From Mikania micrantha (lineage: Eukaryota; Streptophyta; Magnoliopsida; Asterales; Asteraceae): 64,000 nt of DNA. The stretch spans positions 3,398,788 through 3,462,787 of the forward strand of contig CM018690.1 in NCBI GenBank assembly GCA_009363875.1, in the 5' to 3' direction. Below, piece after piece: positions 23,604 through 36,210 of this stretch (positions are counted from its first letter, which is position 1; the number at the start of each line of letters is the position of its first letter). Below the pieces are notes generated by a model that saw only the letters and a program-made list of their open reading frames with translations, searched no databases and was not told the origin of the DNA. Both the position numbers and the translations under genes were made by a program.

Positions 23604-26184
23604 TGTGACGGCCCAACTCCCAAGGCATGTCTTTTAATGGAATAACTCATAAGTACAAGGCTAATTAGAGATATATAATGCAGAAAAATCAAAAACCTTA
23701 TTTATTAACCAAGTACTAATACATAAGTTGTAATATTACAAAAGATATCTACACCCCAAAAGTAAGTGCCAATTGTTCTCTCTTGGGTGCTTGCCAGTAG
23801 CCTCTGTTCATTCCTTTCTCTTACCTCTATTGCTCACCTGGTCCTCATGCGTATACTCAAAATGATCAGCTTATGTTGGTAAGTTCTAGGTTTTGAAAAT
23901 ACTTTATATGTTCACTTTCATGTCAGCTTGAGTCAAAAGAATTTTTTTAAATATTTCAATATAACATATACATTCATCATCCATGAGCAAAGACATAATA
24001 AGTGAATCATATTATCATATAAAGCATTGTCTCATTAGGCAGGCTCATCCACATTTTGGTCGGTCGTCACCTCCCCAGTTGTACGACCCATACCATCTTT
24101 CCATAACAGGAAAGACTCATAGCCATCTTCCCATAATAGGAAAGACACATACATACAAACAGTAAAAATACCATCTCATTGGGATCGAAATCCCCATATC
24201 GCCTCCATCCTACATATCGGGACACATTCATCATCATATACAAGGAGTTGACAGCATATCTTTGCTACATACAAACATTAGCCACTTATTTAACATCTGT
24301 TCAAAACTATTTTCTTAAAACGTCTTTTCTCAAAATATTTTTACATCAAAACTAAGTCCACCACACCTCTGTCTCCTTGGACCTATACACTGACACTTTC
24401 CCAATATACCAAAGATGGTTTATGTATATGGTATATGTAAGGCATAATGTCCAGCTACCAACCTACCACCGCTTCGACATACCCTGATTGTGCCAACACT
24501 AGTTTTCCAAGGGTTTTAGACAAAACCATAAGTTTTATCATCAAAATCATTAACAAAACCTTTTTCCTTAAAACCTTTACCGAAACCTTTTAACATCAAA
24601 ACCTTAGTCATATCCTATCAAATATTTCTCCATGAATTGGATTAACTTGTGTTTAAATAATAACGGAGTGGTTTTTTAGGCATGAATCAACGATTAGTTT
24701 CTCATGAGCTTTGAGTACGATACACTTCCATGGAGTTGATCGAGCTTATATATAGGGTATATGCAGGGCATAATGCCTAGCCACCAACCCACTACCCTTT
24801 CAACTCATGGAAGTTTATCTTGAGCAGAACAAATGATAATCCCAACACTATCATTACTTACACGCATCCCCTATATTAGTTTAAGCAGATAATTAGCCCA
24901 ACTCATTTCAAAATACGTACCATATTACCTAACGAAACCATCTTTACATAACTTGACTGTTCATTCTACAATTTTTTTTGTAACAAAGCTTTAAAAGTCA
25001 ATCATACAAAACTTTCACAAACATTTCAAAAGTATTTATCATGCATACATTAGCCCTAAAACATTAAAACAGTAAAAGATGGCTCATAGAACTCACCTTA
25101 AGTTAGTTGTGCATAGTCAGCTCACTTTCTTCACTATCCTTCACTTTCTCAAGTTTACAATGATATCCTATTAACATGGATATCCTAACATAATTATAAT
25201 CTTAATCACATAACATAAACCCTTTTTTTAGGGTTTCCAAACGGGCAACATAACGACTACGTTTTGGTTATCCCCAATACGAGTGTTTAGCTCGTATCAC
25301 AATCCAGGGAGTTTCTTAAACTTAATTTTACTTATATAAAGTAATAATAAATTCAATATATCCCCAGAAAAATTTATGATAATTTATGGAGATAACTATA
25401 ACTAAATCTTATGCATAAACCTTACCCGAATATCACCTCGTTTAATCGTTCTAGTCATCCCGAACGCTCTTCTCATACTTTCATAAACATGTACTACCTC
25501 AAATGGGGCTTAGAGGAGTGTTTATGTTGAGAGGAAATGATGTTATTTGAACGGTGTACGTAGAAAATGAACTTTCGAAGACTATTTATAGGTACTGGCA
25601 CGCAAATCAAGGCAACCACATCGCAGCACATCAATGGACACGCGGCGCCATCTAGAGACATGTGGCAAAATTCAAAGACATGTGGCATGGGTGTTTGACA
25701 CGTGTCAAGGTAGCTAGACATGTTTACGTTACACACATAATGTCTAGAACTTGTTTTTCCTATACTTGCTTCATACAAACTTTGTTATGCGTATCATTTT
25801 TGCCCACGTTCACGATTTTTCAACCTTTTTCTAAACATATATATCACACCTCCTAAGGATACAATTATTATAGGGGTCATTTTACGATTACCACTCAAAA
25901 TTCGGTTTGTCGTAACTTTCACTATGAGCATCGTTTGCCAATTCTGCATACTCTCATTTTCAACATTGTTTTATCATCTTCATAAACTAATGCTATTAAA
26001 CCTTAAATATATTTCTTGGATAATGTGATCATGGTTTAAAGCTTAGTTTGCTTATTATGGCATTGTCGCGTAACTATCATAACTTATCATTTTCGTATAA
26101 TCATCATAACAAAATTAGTGAAAGTACTTTCATTATCATCATTAATTACAAAGGATCATAGCATAGAAAATCCGGGTGTTACCA
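23604..26184 (-). mobile_element. LTR-like element, probable degenerate solo LTR
   Basis: The left edge is TGTGACGGCCC and the right edge is CCGGGTGTTAC, typical of the gypsy LTRs in this window. Internal landmarks shared with the other minus-strand LTRs are 'gctcacctgg...ttggtaagttc' (23831-23888), TATA-like blocks at about 24420-24440 and 24745-24757, and 'gaactcaccttaag' at 25090. No target duplication was found (TAATT on the left has no partner), so the true right end may differ. Positions 25625-25725 hold repeated 'gacatgtgg' and one 'gacacgtgtc'. No coding domain is present. Confidence 0.5.
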
Positions 26185-27699
26185 AGCTGATAGTACGGGT
26201 ACGACATCCTACCCCGGCCCTAAAATAATTTGAACACATAATGAGGTTTATGGATATGGACTAACCCTAATAAGAACGTTGAACTAAACATCATCTTGTA
26301 TATCAATGTGTATGTGATAATATTTGAACGTCTATTAGTGAGTGGTGTTTAGGTAGTATTGGGCAACATTTCGGTTTATAATTACTTTTTTAGAAACTAC
26401 CCGAAATTCATACACACACACGTTGATTTATTAATGGAAATGAAATTTGCGTTTGCTGTTAAGTTAATAATGTCGATCGACATATGATGAATATGACCAT
26501 TTGAAAGACAAGGCTATTTATTTCCCGAAACCCATTATAATAACTAATAATTAACAAAAATTACCTAAATATTATATAAATATATTATAATTTATTTTAT
26601 GTCCTAATTTTTGAAAAAAATAGTCATTCCATAATTTTTAGAATTTGTAAGTATTCCATAATTTTTAGAATTTTTAAATATTCCTTTATATTTTTAGCTA
26701 TTTTAATGTTAATAAATGAACATTGGAAAAAATAGTTAACAAACTTCAAAAAGTACGAAACTCTAATTTAGACTCGTTATGAAGTTTAAAAGTTTTTGAA
26801 AATTTAGGAGAATTTATTAAACAACTAATTCATTGTTTTTTATTTTAATATATTTAAATTGCCCGAAATTATAAATAAACATAAAAGACTTCTAAAAATC
26901 ATGAAACGTAGCAAGTGAGTTTCTTATTTCATATAAAAATTTATGTAGTTTTCGAGGATTTTATAAAATCAGTTGTCATGGCTTCATATTATATTTGTTT
27001 ATTAGCTGAAAGTTAAAATTAATAGTTAGGGATTTCCCATAATCTTGAAAATTGGTCAATATGATTTAAATAACATTGTAAGATTACTATAAAAGTTAGG
27101 ATTTTTACGAGTTTATTTTAGGTACTTTTCCCGTATTTATAATTCATGTCTATATGTTAGCATTATAACATCTTATTTTATAATAAATCTATATAAGCTC
27201 AAAAAAATATACAAATTTTAAGATCGTGCTATTAAGATTATATACATACAAATATAAATTTATATCATACTTTTGATGAGCTTTGTGTCAAGTTTTTAAG
27301 GTACAAAGTTCCCTATTTTTTATATTTTCACCTTTTAGTTTCAACTTTTGCATCACTTATGTTTAGACTTTACTTAATACCTTACAAGGATGATATTCAT
27401 ACATGCATTATGGTCCTTAATGTAACCCAGGGATTTTTTTTGTTTATATTTCAATTTTTAATAGTGTCATAGTTCAATAACAGAAAGCTAAGGGAATTCC
27501 TTAAAAATATTTATTTACATATATTCATATATATGTATGTATGTATATATATATATATATATGATCATACATAAATATTAAACAAAATATAATTACAATA
27601 ATAATGTGATTCATAAAGACATATTATGTACTAATATGAGAAATAATTTGTTAAAATAAGTTTATAAGTCTTCGCTTTAATTATACCTTATAAAATAAA
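26185..27699. other. AT-rich intergenic sequence
   Basis: No gene, RNA or clear element is seen. A TA microsatellite lies near 27540-27562. Confidence 0.5.
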
Positions 27700-28044
27700 C
27701 ACTACTAGAAAACAAGGTAATTGTCACCATAATTTGCCACCAAATTAAATAGTAGCAGATTTAGCCACCGATTTCCCACCAAAATATGATATGGTAGCTA
27801 AATGGTGAGAAATTTGACTTTAATAAATTTTTGGTAGCAAATTGGTTGGAGAAAATTTAAAAACGAATATGGCAAACTTGCCACCATATTTTGGTCGCAA
27901 CTTGAAAAAAAATCGAAATATGAAAATTAAAAACAAATTTATATTTTATTGGTTGGAGAAAATATAAACAAGGCATATTTGATCGATGTCTTCGTAAAAT
28001 TAAAAAAAAAAAAAAACTAATAAATAAATGACGGTTCACCCCTT

Positions 28045-28064
28045 GTCAAATCCCGCCGGTGCAG
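28045..28064 (+). repeat. 20-bp direct repeat flanking the nested MITE segment
   Basis: TCAAATCCCGCCGGTGCAGC occurs here and again at about 28399-28418. The two copies bracket the segment that contains the hAT MITE, suggesting a local duplication inside the CACTA element. Confidence 0.6.
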
Positions 28065-28100
28065 CAACTTAAAAGTTTTCCCCAATTAATTAGTTTTAAC

Positions 28101-28364
28101 CAATGTTTTGAAAACTGAACCGGACCGGCCCGGCCGGTCGGACCGGTTGGACCGGGAACCGGCGGTCGGACCGGAAAACCGGTGGTCGGACCGGTAGTTG
28201 AACCGGTTTTTTGATTTTTTTATTATTTTTTTGATTTTATATATATATATATATATTTATAAAATGTTTATAAAATCATCCGGTTCTTAAATCCGGTTCG
28301 ACCGGTCCGACCTCTGACCAGTAACGAGACCGGTTCGACGTCCGGTCCGATTATGAAAACATTG
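28101..28364. mobile_element. hAT-type MITE nested in CACTA element
   Basis: The ends are CAATGTTTTGAAAAC and, on the right, ATGAAAACATTG, forming terminal inverted repeats. The 8-bp duplications are GTTTTAAC (28093-28100) and GTGTTAAC (28365-28372), with one mismatch. Eight bases indicates hAT. The interior is rich in CCGGTC/GACCGG repeats on both sides of a TA run and could fold back. No coding capacity. Confidence 0.75.
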
Positions 28365-29230
28365 GTGTTAACCCTAAAAACAAGATTGAGACTCGATCAA
28401 ATCCCGCCGGTGCAGCGATTCCACCTTGCTCGTGTGGCGACTTCACAGCTCATATCCGATTCACCTTCGTCGTTGGTAATCGTCTTCGCAATCGCCTTCC
28501 AGGTATAATTTTTACAGAATATGATCGGTTAATTTTGTTTACTAATTTTGTTTCTCATTCTTATCCGTAATCACTTCGTGTTGATATGTTTTCTGATATC
28601 TTGTTGGACGATAATTTTAGCTAGCGGAAGTTTTTATGTTTAGAAGAATCTCGACCAGTTGAGTTTTAGGTTGTTCGATAATTTCTTTGATGATTGAGTA
28701 TATTTATAAAAGTAATACAGATTAAGAAAATTGGAAGGTAACAGTTGAGTTGAACTAAAAAATCTCTGAAAATCTTCTCAATTTCATTAGTAAAATCACA
28801 ATAAAATATAAGCACTGCTGTACTTACAAATGCATTCAATTTCAAGACAATATATCAATTGCACCATATCTTTGATCAAAGTAGTTAATGAATCCATATG
28901 ACGACTGCAAATATGAAAAAATTAGGAAATTTGGAAGTTGATGTAAATATTGGGTATATTTTCTTCAAACATAGGCAGGAAGCCACCTTATCTTTTCTTA
29001 TAAGTTTGCAACCTTCAACACATTGACTATCACTTGCAAAAACTTCTTGCAGAATGTCTATTTTGTGTATGCATCCTAATAGTAAGCTCTACTAGAAAAT
29101 GTATTATATGGGCAATTTTTGGTTCAACCACTAAGCAAATTGACAACCAAATTAAAAGTTAAACAAATAATTTAGAATGTGATAAAAATTCTTTGTTGAA
29201 GTGATTGGATAATTTCTTACATTTGTGCAG

Positions 29231-29302
29231 AATCTGTTTCCTGGTTTGTGGCTTGATTCAATTAGTGTTGATTCTTACAAAGTACTTGAAACTGCCTCAA
29301 AG
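29231..29302 (+). pseudogene. Exon-like captured host sequence inside CACTA element
   Basis: A 72-base open block of 24 codons is bounded by an acceptor (tttgtgcag) and a donor (gtatgg). It translates to a protein-like sequence beginning NLFPGLWLDSI. Upstream at 28420-28505 is a leader-like segment ending 'ccaggtata'. Together these look like pieces of a host gene picked up by the transposon. I do not recognise the parent gene and cannot exclude chance. Confidence 0.35.
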
Positions 29303-31329
29303 GTATGGATGGGATCATATGGTGCTTATTGTTCTTTATAGTAACATGTTCTTGAGCACATTGAAGATATGAAGTCAAAATCTGCTTTTGCAGGGATGAA
29401 TCTAGGTGATGACAGTTGCAGGGTTATCAATTTTTCTTTATTTTTGGTAGAAGTTTGAAGGCTCATGCTCTGAATCTTGTTTCAAGGTACAATAAAACCC
29501 AAAATTGAATAAATTAGTGAGCCTAACAAGTGTTCTGAATTTACAAAGATTAGTGATTTTGTACATAATAACATTTTCTTCCTTTCCCATGTTTCTTCTT
29601 CAAAGCTTTTGTAATCTTAATCTTCTGTGCAAGTAAATCCAATGGTTAGTCTTGCTAAAATCTTGAATTGGACACGTTGACACCGATTACAAAGGTAGGT
29701 TCCGGTTCATTTTTTTTTCGAATTTGATTTTTGATTTCGGTCTTGTTAAGTAAAATTGAATAATTCGATCGGTTTTTTTAATGCTGGTGAGTTTAGTGGG
29801 TGTGTTTCTGTGTCATATGGTTACAATTACTATGGATTTTGATTGCAGGTTTACAATCATACGTGTCGAGCGTTCGATTGCAGTGTGTCGTGGTGATTTC
29901 TGTTTGCGCATTGGAAATGACCGATTGAAGGAGGTCATGGAATCAAAATAAATCTCTATATATCGTTTGACAAAGAGATTTGTAACAGGTATTCTATTAG
30001 ATTTTCTGTCAATGCTCTTACATTGAATTGATTTTGAAGTGGTGGTAAGAACATCTTTGTTCTTATCTCTATTTATTTGAGTCTAACCTACTCAAAAGGT
30101 GTCTATCATCCCAAAATATAGCATCTTAAATCCACACTCCAACACGTAAGTCCATGACCACCGGTTTAACCTTCGGCAAAGTAGTTGGTTCCCATTTAAT
30201 TATTGGTGTAAAACATACGGAGTCCCTTCTATCATTCACTTTATTTTATAGGAAGTAGTTGGTGCATTTGGAAAAGAACCGATCCATCTATATGTTTTGC
30301 GAGTCCATTGGCACCCTTTTTATGAACAAGTCCATCTCTAAGTGGCGTTAATGACTCGACCGCACATGGAAAACATGATCCCGAGGTATGCTAATTTTAT
30401 AATTTTTATGAATAATAAGTTTGAGTTTCATTCCATATGAGACTATGATTGGGTTATATTATATAGTTCGTTTTATAAATTAAGTAGTCTAATGAGATAT
30501 GAACTGATGCCATTACCAACATCATCCTCTCTATATGAACATGACCTATTATGAATTTTATATGTAATTTAAACTCTATTTGACTCATAACAAATTTTTG
30601 TTGATTGTTTGGTAGAATGAAAAGTTGAATGAGATTATCAAAGAGATTTTGAAGGAAAAAGAAGAAGAAAAAGAAATATTAAATGGAATTATTGTGAGAG
30701 GCAACAAAGGAAAAACACAGAGCAAAAAAAGATGCTATGAGCAATCGGATGTCAAAAAATTGAAGATATGTTGGAACTTTGGTCCGAAAATAGACTATGA
30801 AACACTTTTAATTTGATTGTTTAGACTTTTATTATGTTTGGATAGTTTGTATTTTGTTTGATGTTTAATTTTAGTTACTCATACTTGAGAAATTATGTTT
30901 AGAATTTTATTATTTGGCATGTGGAATGAAATGATGTTTAGAAAATTTATGTAAATCTAAGTTTTGAAATGTGGCATGTAGAATGAAATGATCACAGGTG
31001 GTTTTATGGTAGAAAAATGATTATACAAGGTTTTGGTGGTAAAATGGTGGCAATTATATTTGAGGTTAGTGGCAAAAATAGCAAATTGGTAGCAACCAAT
31101 ATGGTGGCAAAATGGTAGCAACCAATATGGTGGCAAAATGGTAGCAATATTTTTGACCTATATTATGGTCGCAACATTCTGGTAGCAAAAATATAATGGT
31201 GGCAAAATCGTGGCAATAGGTCATTTGTTTTTCCCACTGCCTTTATGGTTGCAAATTGGTCTCAAAAAGGCAATTGCCACCATTTTGCAACCATAATTCT
31301 AGTAGCAAATCCCTTATTTTGTAGTAGTG

Positions 31330-31577
31330 AAATAGTAATATAATCAAAATAAGAATTTTACTATGAATACATACGTGCATGCATACACACACATACATAC
31401 ATAGACATTAAAAATCATGACAAACATTTTATGCTTTCATGAATTTATTTCATAAAAAAATATTAAGTGATTAAGTATTGGTTGAACTTAAAAAGATTTA
31501 GAAACTTTAGAACATAAAATAACTAGTAAACCAAACTAAAGGGACTTAAATTGCTAATATTGAAAGCTAGTAATACG
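31330..31577. other. Intergenic spacer between CACTA and solo LTR
   Basis: AT-rich sequence with no gene or element seen. Confidence 0.5.
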
Positions 31578-31737
31578 GAAAGTGTAACACCCCGTCTGAT
31601 GGCGGAAACGTCGGGATGCACGAGGGATGTGTAGATTGTTCACAAGCTCATGGCATCTAAAGTATCATCACATACCAATTTATACAAATAAAGTATTTTC
31701 ACAAAAATCATGTTCGTCATGATTTAATTACAACAAG

Positions 31738-32211
31738 TAGGGGTGTAAACGAGCCGAGCCGAGCCGATCCCGAGCTCGTTAAGGCTCGAGCTCGGCTCGT
31801 TTACACTAAATAGGGCTCGAGCTCGAGATCGGCTCGTTAAAAAATTTTTAGGCTTGAGCTCGGCTCGGCTCGCTTAGATTTTAATTATTTAATTTATTTA
31901 CTTTAATTACTAATTTAATTAGATTTATAATTATATTTTTCAAATTTAACATAAAATATTTTATTTAAATATATTTATCATAATTTTATATATAAAAATA
32001 ATTAATTTTATAAATAAATACTTAATATAATAAATAAAAGTTATATAAAGAACAAGCTCGTTAAGGTTCGCGAGCCGGCTCGAGCTCGATAACTAAACGA
32101 GCCACATTTTTGGGCTCGAGCTCGGGCTCGTTAAGGCTCGGCTCGTTCGAGCTTTTTAACGATCCCGATCCCGAATATTTCACGAGCTGCCTTGGTTCGT
32201 TTACACCCCTA
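31738..32211. mobile_element. hAT-type MITE nested in solo LTR
   Basis: The ends are TAGGGGTGTAAACGAG and CGTTTACACCCCTA. Perfect 8-bp duplications ACAACAAG lie at 31730-31737 and 32212-32219. The arms are rich in GAGCTCG/CGAGCC repeats and largely self-complementary, around an AT-rich centre. It is 474 bp with no coding capacity. This MITE type is common in plants. Confidence 0.88.
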
Positions 32212-32644
32212 ACAACAAGTTACACAAAAGATTTAGCTAAATTGACTAAACTCTAGTCTTCAGAAATCTAGTTAATTTAGCTAAGTCCAAGATCCTAAAT
32301 GATGATGTCCAAAAGATGTAGAGCTACCCTGCTCTACCTACTTCTCTTCGTTTCCTGAAACATGTAGAAAATCAAGTGTCAACCACGAGGTAGTTGGTGA
32401 GTAATAATAAGTTTTCATTTTCTAAAAAGGTTTGTAAGTGTTCATAAAAGTTTATAGTTTTTAAGAAAATACACATGTGAACCTGTGAGATAATCCAACT
32501 CTGTATACACCAACAAACACATCAAGTCAAATAATTCAAGTAATCACAAGTAATCATTCAAAGATAGTCAATCATTCTCAACCAAACACATCAAATCAAC
32601 AATCAACAATCATCAATCATTAATCAACATAATTATCTCAATAT

Positions 32645-33000
32645 AAATAATCCGCGAAGGACCTTAGTCAACTCAACCAACGGTGGAATCATCGCGGAGG
32701 ACCGCAGTCAACTCAATCAACGATGTTCCTAATAATCATAATTATCCCATAATGTTCTCAATATAAAATACCGCGGAGGACCTCAGTCAACTCAATCAAC
32801 GACGGAATCATCGCGGAGGACTGTAGTCAACTCGACCAACGATGTTCCTAACATGCATAAGTGTCAATACAGTGCACTGCGGAGGACCGCAGTCAACTCA
32901 ACCAACAATGGAATCACCGAGGAGGACCAAAGTCAACTCAACAAACAATAATTCAATCATCTCGGAGGACCGAAGTCAACTCAACCAACAATGACTCACG
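32645..33000. repeat. Minisatellite in solo LTR
   Basis: Seven diverged copies of a unit close to 'cggaggaccgcagtcaact' followed by 'caaccaacgatg' occur at about 32655, 32697, 32776, 32816, 32883, 32922 and 32965, with spacing of 39-79 bases. Confidence 0.75.
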
Positions 33001-33339
33001 GAGTTGTAATAATCCACATCAATTAATAATCAATAATAATTCAATAATATGAATATCATAATAATAATCTAGGTTTCACCCATGTGTTATAAAAATCATA
33101 TTCGTTTTTGGTATACACGTTCCACCCCCAAGTTTAAAAGCAAAAGGATTTAAAAAGGGGTTATGAAAACTCACCTTGACTAAGCGGTTTGCTTAGTTCT
33201 TCAGTTATCGGGCGTAGGGAACGGAACTTTACTCGAATCCTACAAATTAAGATTTTACGATATGTTTGAGCTATAATTTATTATTTGATTGTTCTCTTTT
33301 GAACCAGAGTTGTTAACTGAGTTCGTGTAGTGAGAATGA

Positions 33340-33530
33340 CTCATTCTTGTGATTTTCGTAAGAATGAGTCACGCTAATGAGTGTTCACATGAATTAGCAG
33401 CTCACATGAATGACTCATGTGAATGAGTGTTTACATGAATGACTCATGAGAATGAGTCTTCACACGAACGAGTGGCTCATTCGTACGAATGAGTGGTTTG
33501 TACGAATGAGTGGTTCGTTCTTATGAGCCA
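33340..33530. repeat. GAATGAGT microrepeat in solo LTR
   Basis: At least ten copies of GAATGAGT or GAATGACT, many preceded by TCACA, CATGT or TACG. It occupies the position that holds GGTTCG microrepeats in the related LTR fragment at 43440-45274. Confidence 0.6.
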
Positions 33531-34887
33531 TTCGTCTGAAACGGGTTTCAGCCATGGAAAATGGCGATTTCGAGTTTTAGGCGTATATATAGTTGTTTTG
33601 AGTGGGTTTAAGTGAGTAAACTCATTTAGAAGGTGTATGGGTCTAAAAAATGATGTTTTAAACCGGTTAAACTTCAGTTTTGGTCGGGTTTGTTGAAAAC
33701 CCTAAAAACCGAAATAAAATCCGTCGATCTACCTCGTTTGCCGTCGTTTGAGCTCGTTTTCTTCGTGGGTTCGTGATCTAGATGAGTGGAGGAGTGTTTT
33801 GACACCAAAATCAAGCAAAATGGTGGTGATTTGAGAGAGATCTCTAGAGAGAGAACCTAGAGAGAGATGACGAGTGTGTGTGTGTGTGTGTTTTAGGGAG
33901 AGAGAGGGCTGGAAATGGGGGAAGAAGAAAGGTTCTTCCCCTTTTATACTCCAGGTTGATCTCGGTCGCTCGGTTACGTTTATCTCCGCGTTAACTAATT
34001 TAAGTTGCTCGGTTTTCTTGAAATCTTTATTTTAAATTACGAAACTTTTAATAAAATGCTTCCGTTTAATAAAAATGCTTTTTGTTTAAATCCATTTAAG
34101 GTGATAATTCCTAATAAACGTTTTAAATTCTTTTCATTAATTTTAAATATCGAAAAATATTATTTTAGTTATCTCGTTGAAACGCGTTACTTACGTACGT
34201 ATTTATAAAGATCGTCACCTTTATAAATACAACGTTCGTATCGTATTTCAACTTGATTTACGATTCATGGAATATCATCTCAGAATATTATTATTCCTAA
34301 TAACTGTATTCGTGTGAATCGTCACCCACGCGAACACTTTATTAGGCTAACATTTCTGAAATAACATTCGCGTTATAATTAAGTTATATTCGTGACCTCA
34401 CCATCTCATAAATGTTTTCATTATCGCTTTTATTATTTTAATAAAATATGTTTATCAATTATCTATTTCATAATCCTTAACCCCACTAAATCATATCACT
34501 GACACATCCATGATAGACCGAAATAAGTTTATGTATAGGGCATACGTAGGAGTAAGTTGCAACCTATCCAGCCGCCGTCCCACCACCATTTAGATAAACC
34601 ATGACCATGTGTCCTTGACTTTATTTAGTGGCCAAACCATAACTTTTTCCAACCAAAACCAGTTCAGCTCATAATTAATCAACTGCAATAAACACTGTGG
34701 TTCAGCCTAGTTATATTTCAAACTGACTTTCCCATGGTTTATGCGTAATACTCATATGTTCTCATCAATGTATACGAGTGATAATACCATAAAGTAAATA
34801 AAAAATTATCAAATTTTCATATCAGGTTTTATGAGTACAATTTAAATATGTACGGACATACCTGAAATAAAGTGATATTACAGAAAG

Positions 34888-35864
34888 GAAGTTTTGGAAG
34901 CAAAAGTGTTCATAACATAAACTTAAAAGGTTGCTTTTGGAAAATCCCAGAATCATTTCTTCCTTCCACCGATACACAGTTCGAGACTAGAGCCTCTGGT
35001 TCAAATATGAAAACCAATTTTAATTTGAAATTCAAACCTAAATGCGTTCACCATGTAATATCGAGTCAATCCATTGAACAAATTCCTAAAATAGCATACA
35101 ATCAACGCGTATCACCAATCTACAACTATGAACCATTAAAACCTAATTCGATTAATACAAATACATGTTAACAAAATTGAATGTCCATACATTCTTATGA
35201 CCTTTCTCTGAAATGAAATACATTAAAAACATCCGCTGAGAATCTCTAATTCATGATATCTGGTTCAAGAACAAGCCACGACTCAACTTGAACTCGAGCA
35301 CTGTCAATCGAGTAACATAGAATGTAATTTTGCATACCTTTTTACTCGTTAGTATAACATGACTCGCTAACTGTTAAACGATCAAATTTGATCGAACGAA
35401 GATTTAGGGTTCAGTGGTTTTAGGCGATAACTTGTGAGTCAATATAAGGGTAAGCAAAGCGGAGGTTTAACCATCAAACCTCCTCAACCTAGCGGTAAGG
35501 CGCTAAGCCAGGATGGCACATGCTCGAAATGTAACAACTACACAAAATTCAGGTCCGTTTTAAAAAATATATATATTTGAAAAATTATACATATTAGTTT
35601 TAGCAAATCAAATGTGGACCAAATATAGTGACACGATACATATATGAACTTGGAGGAATATATATATATTCCACCATTAAGTTTTAAGGCTCACACAATT
35701 TTGCTTAGCCCAAAAATAATTTAGTCTAATAATACTTATCACTCAATTTTATCGAAACCTATCAAACATAAACTAATTCAAACTCCCTAACTATAATATA
35801 TTGTGATATACTTGTATAAACTTAGCCATATGTATGTATGTATCCTTTGAAAACCCAACCATAC
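34888..35864. other. Intergenic sequence
   Basis: No supported gene. A 99-codon frame at 34872-35171 has no recognisable domain and starts inside the solo LTR, so it is not called. Confidence 0.4.
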
Positions 35865-36036
35865 AGAGAAAACCCTTAAACCCTATGTGAGTCATTGATT
35901 TAGAATATTTGAAAATAAACATGTGGTCCACATTAAACCATATTTCTTTATTCAAATCCTAATTTTTTTATTCAATTTAATGTGGACCACATTTTTATTT
36001 TCAGGATGGCTCACATAGGGTTAAAGATTTTCTCTC
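35865..36036. mobile_element. Small foldback (MITE-like) element
   Basis: The left arm 35865-35937 and right arm 35976-36036 are inverted copies sharing 'taaccctatgtgag' and 'atgtggtccacattaa', with a 38-base AT-rich loop. No target duplication could be fixed, so the class is open. Confidence 0.55.
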
Positions 36037-36059
36037 GTAGATCGGATTTTCACATAATA

Positions 36060-36210
36060 CAACCCATATATATATATATTATACTCACACATACCTACAT
36101 ATGTGTATGTATGTATACATGCATGCATATATACATTCATCCTTACACACACCCATACCCATATATGCATGCAAGTATATATGCATGCATACACTCATCA
36201 ACCTCCTTTG
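36060..36210. repeat. Simple-sequence tract (TA, ATGT, ATGC)
   Basis: Mixed short repeats including TATATA, 'gtatgtatgtata' and 'catgcatgca'. Confidence 0.7.

Larger units (their letters stand above)
27700..31329. mobile_element. Non-autonomous CACTA (En/Spm) transposon
   Basis: It starts CACTACTAGAAAAC at 27700 and ends TTTTGTAGTAGTG at 31329, giving imperfect terminal inverted repeats. A 3-bp duplication AAA lies on both sides (27697-27699 and 31330-31332). Both ends carry many copies of TTGCCACCA or TGGTGGCAA and the variant TGGTAGCAA, the subterminal motifs CACTA transposases bind; the right end (31010-31300) is densest. No transposase is readable. The interior contains a hAT MITE (28101-28364) and exon-like sequence (29231-29302). 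A 63-codon Lys/Glu-rich frame at 30625-30816 matches nothing I recognise. Confidence 0.85.
31583..34882 (-). mobile_element. Solo LTR of a gypsy-like element
   Basis: A 3300-bp sequence from TGTAACACCCCG to GTGATATTACA is flanked by perfect 5-bp duplications GAAAG (31578-31582 and 34883-34887). No coding domain lies between, so this is a solo LTR left by recombination. It includes a hAT MITE (31738-32211), a minisatellite (32645-33000), 'aactcacctt' at 33170, a GAATGAGT microrepeat (33340-33530) and a GA-rich/GT microsatellite zone (33830-33910). Positions 33700-34882 align with 44060-45274. Minus orientation is inferred from landmarks shared with the other LTRs. Confidence 0.85.

Noticed and set aside
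30625..30816. 63-codon Lys/Glu-rich frame inside the CACTA element, possible transposase remnant
   Set aside because: No motif ties it to a transposase; noted only in the element entry.
34872..35171. 99-codon plus-strand frame
   Set aside because: It starts inside the solo LTR end and crosses its target duplication; no domain.
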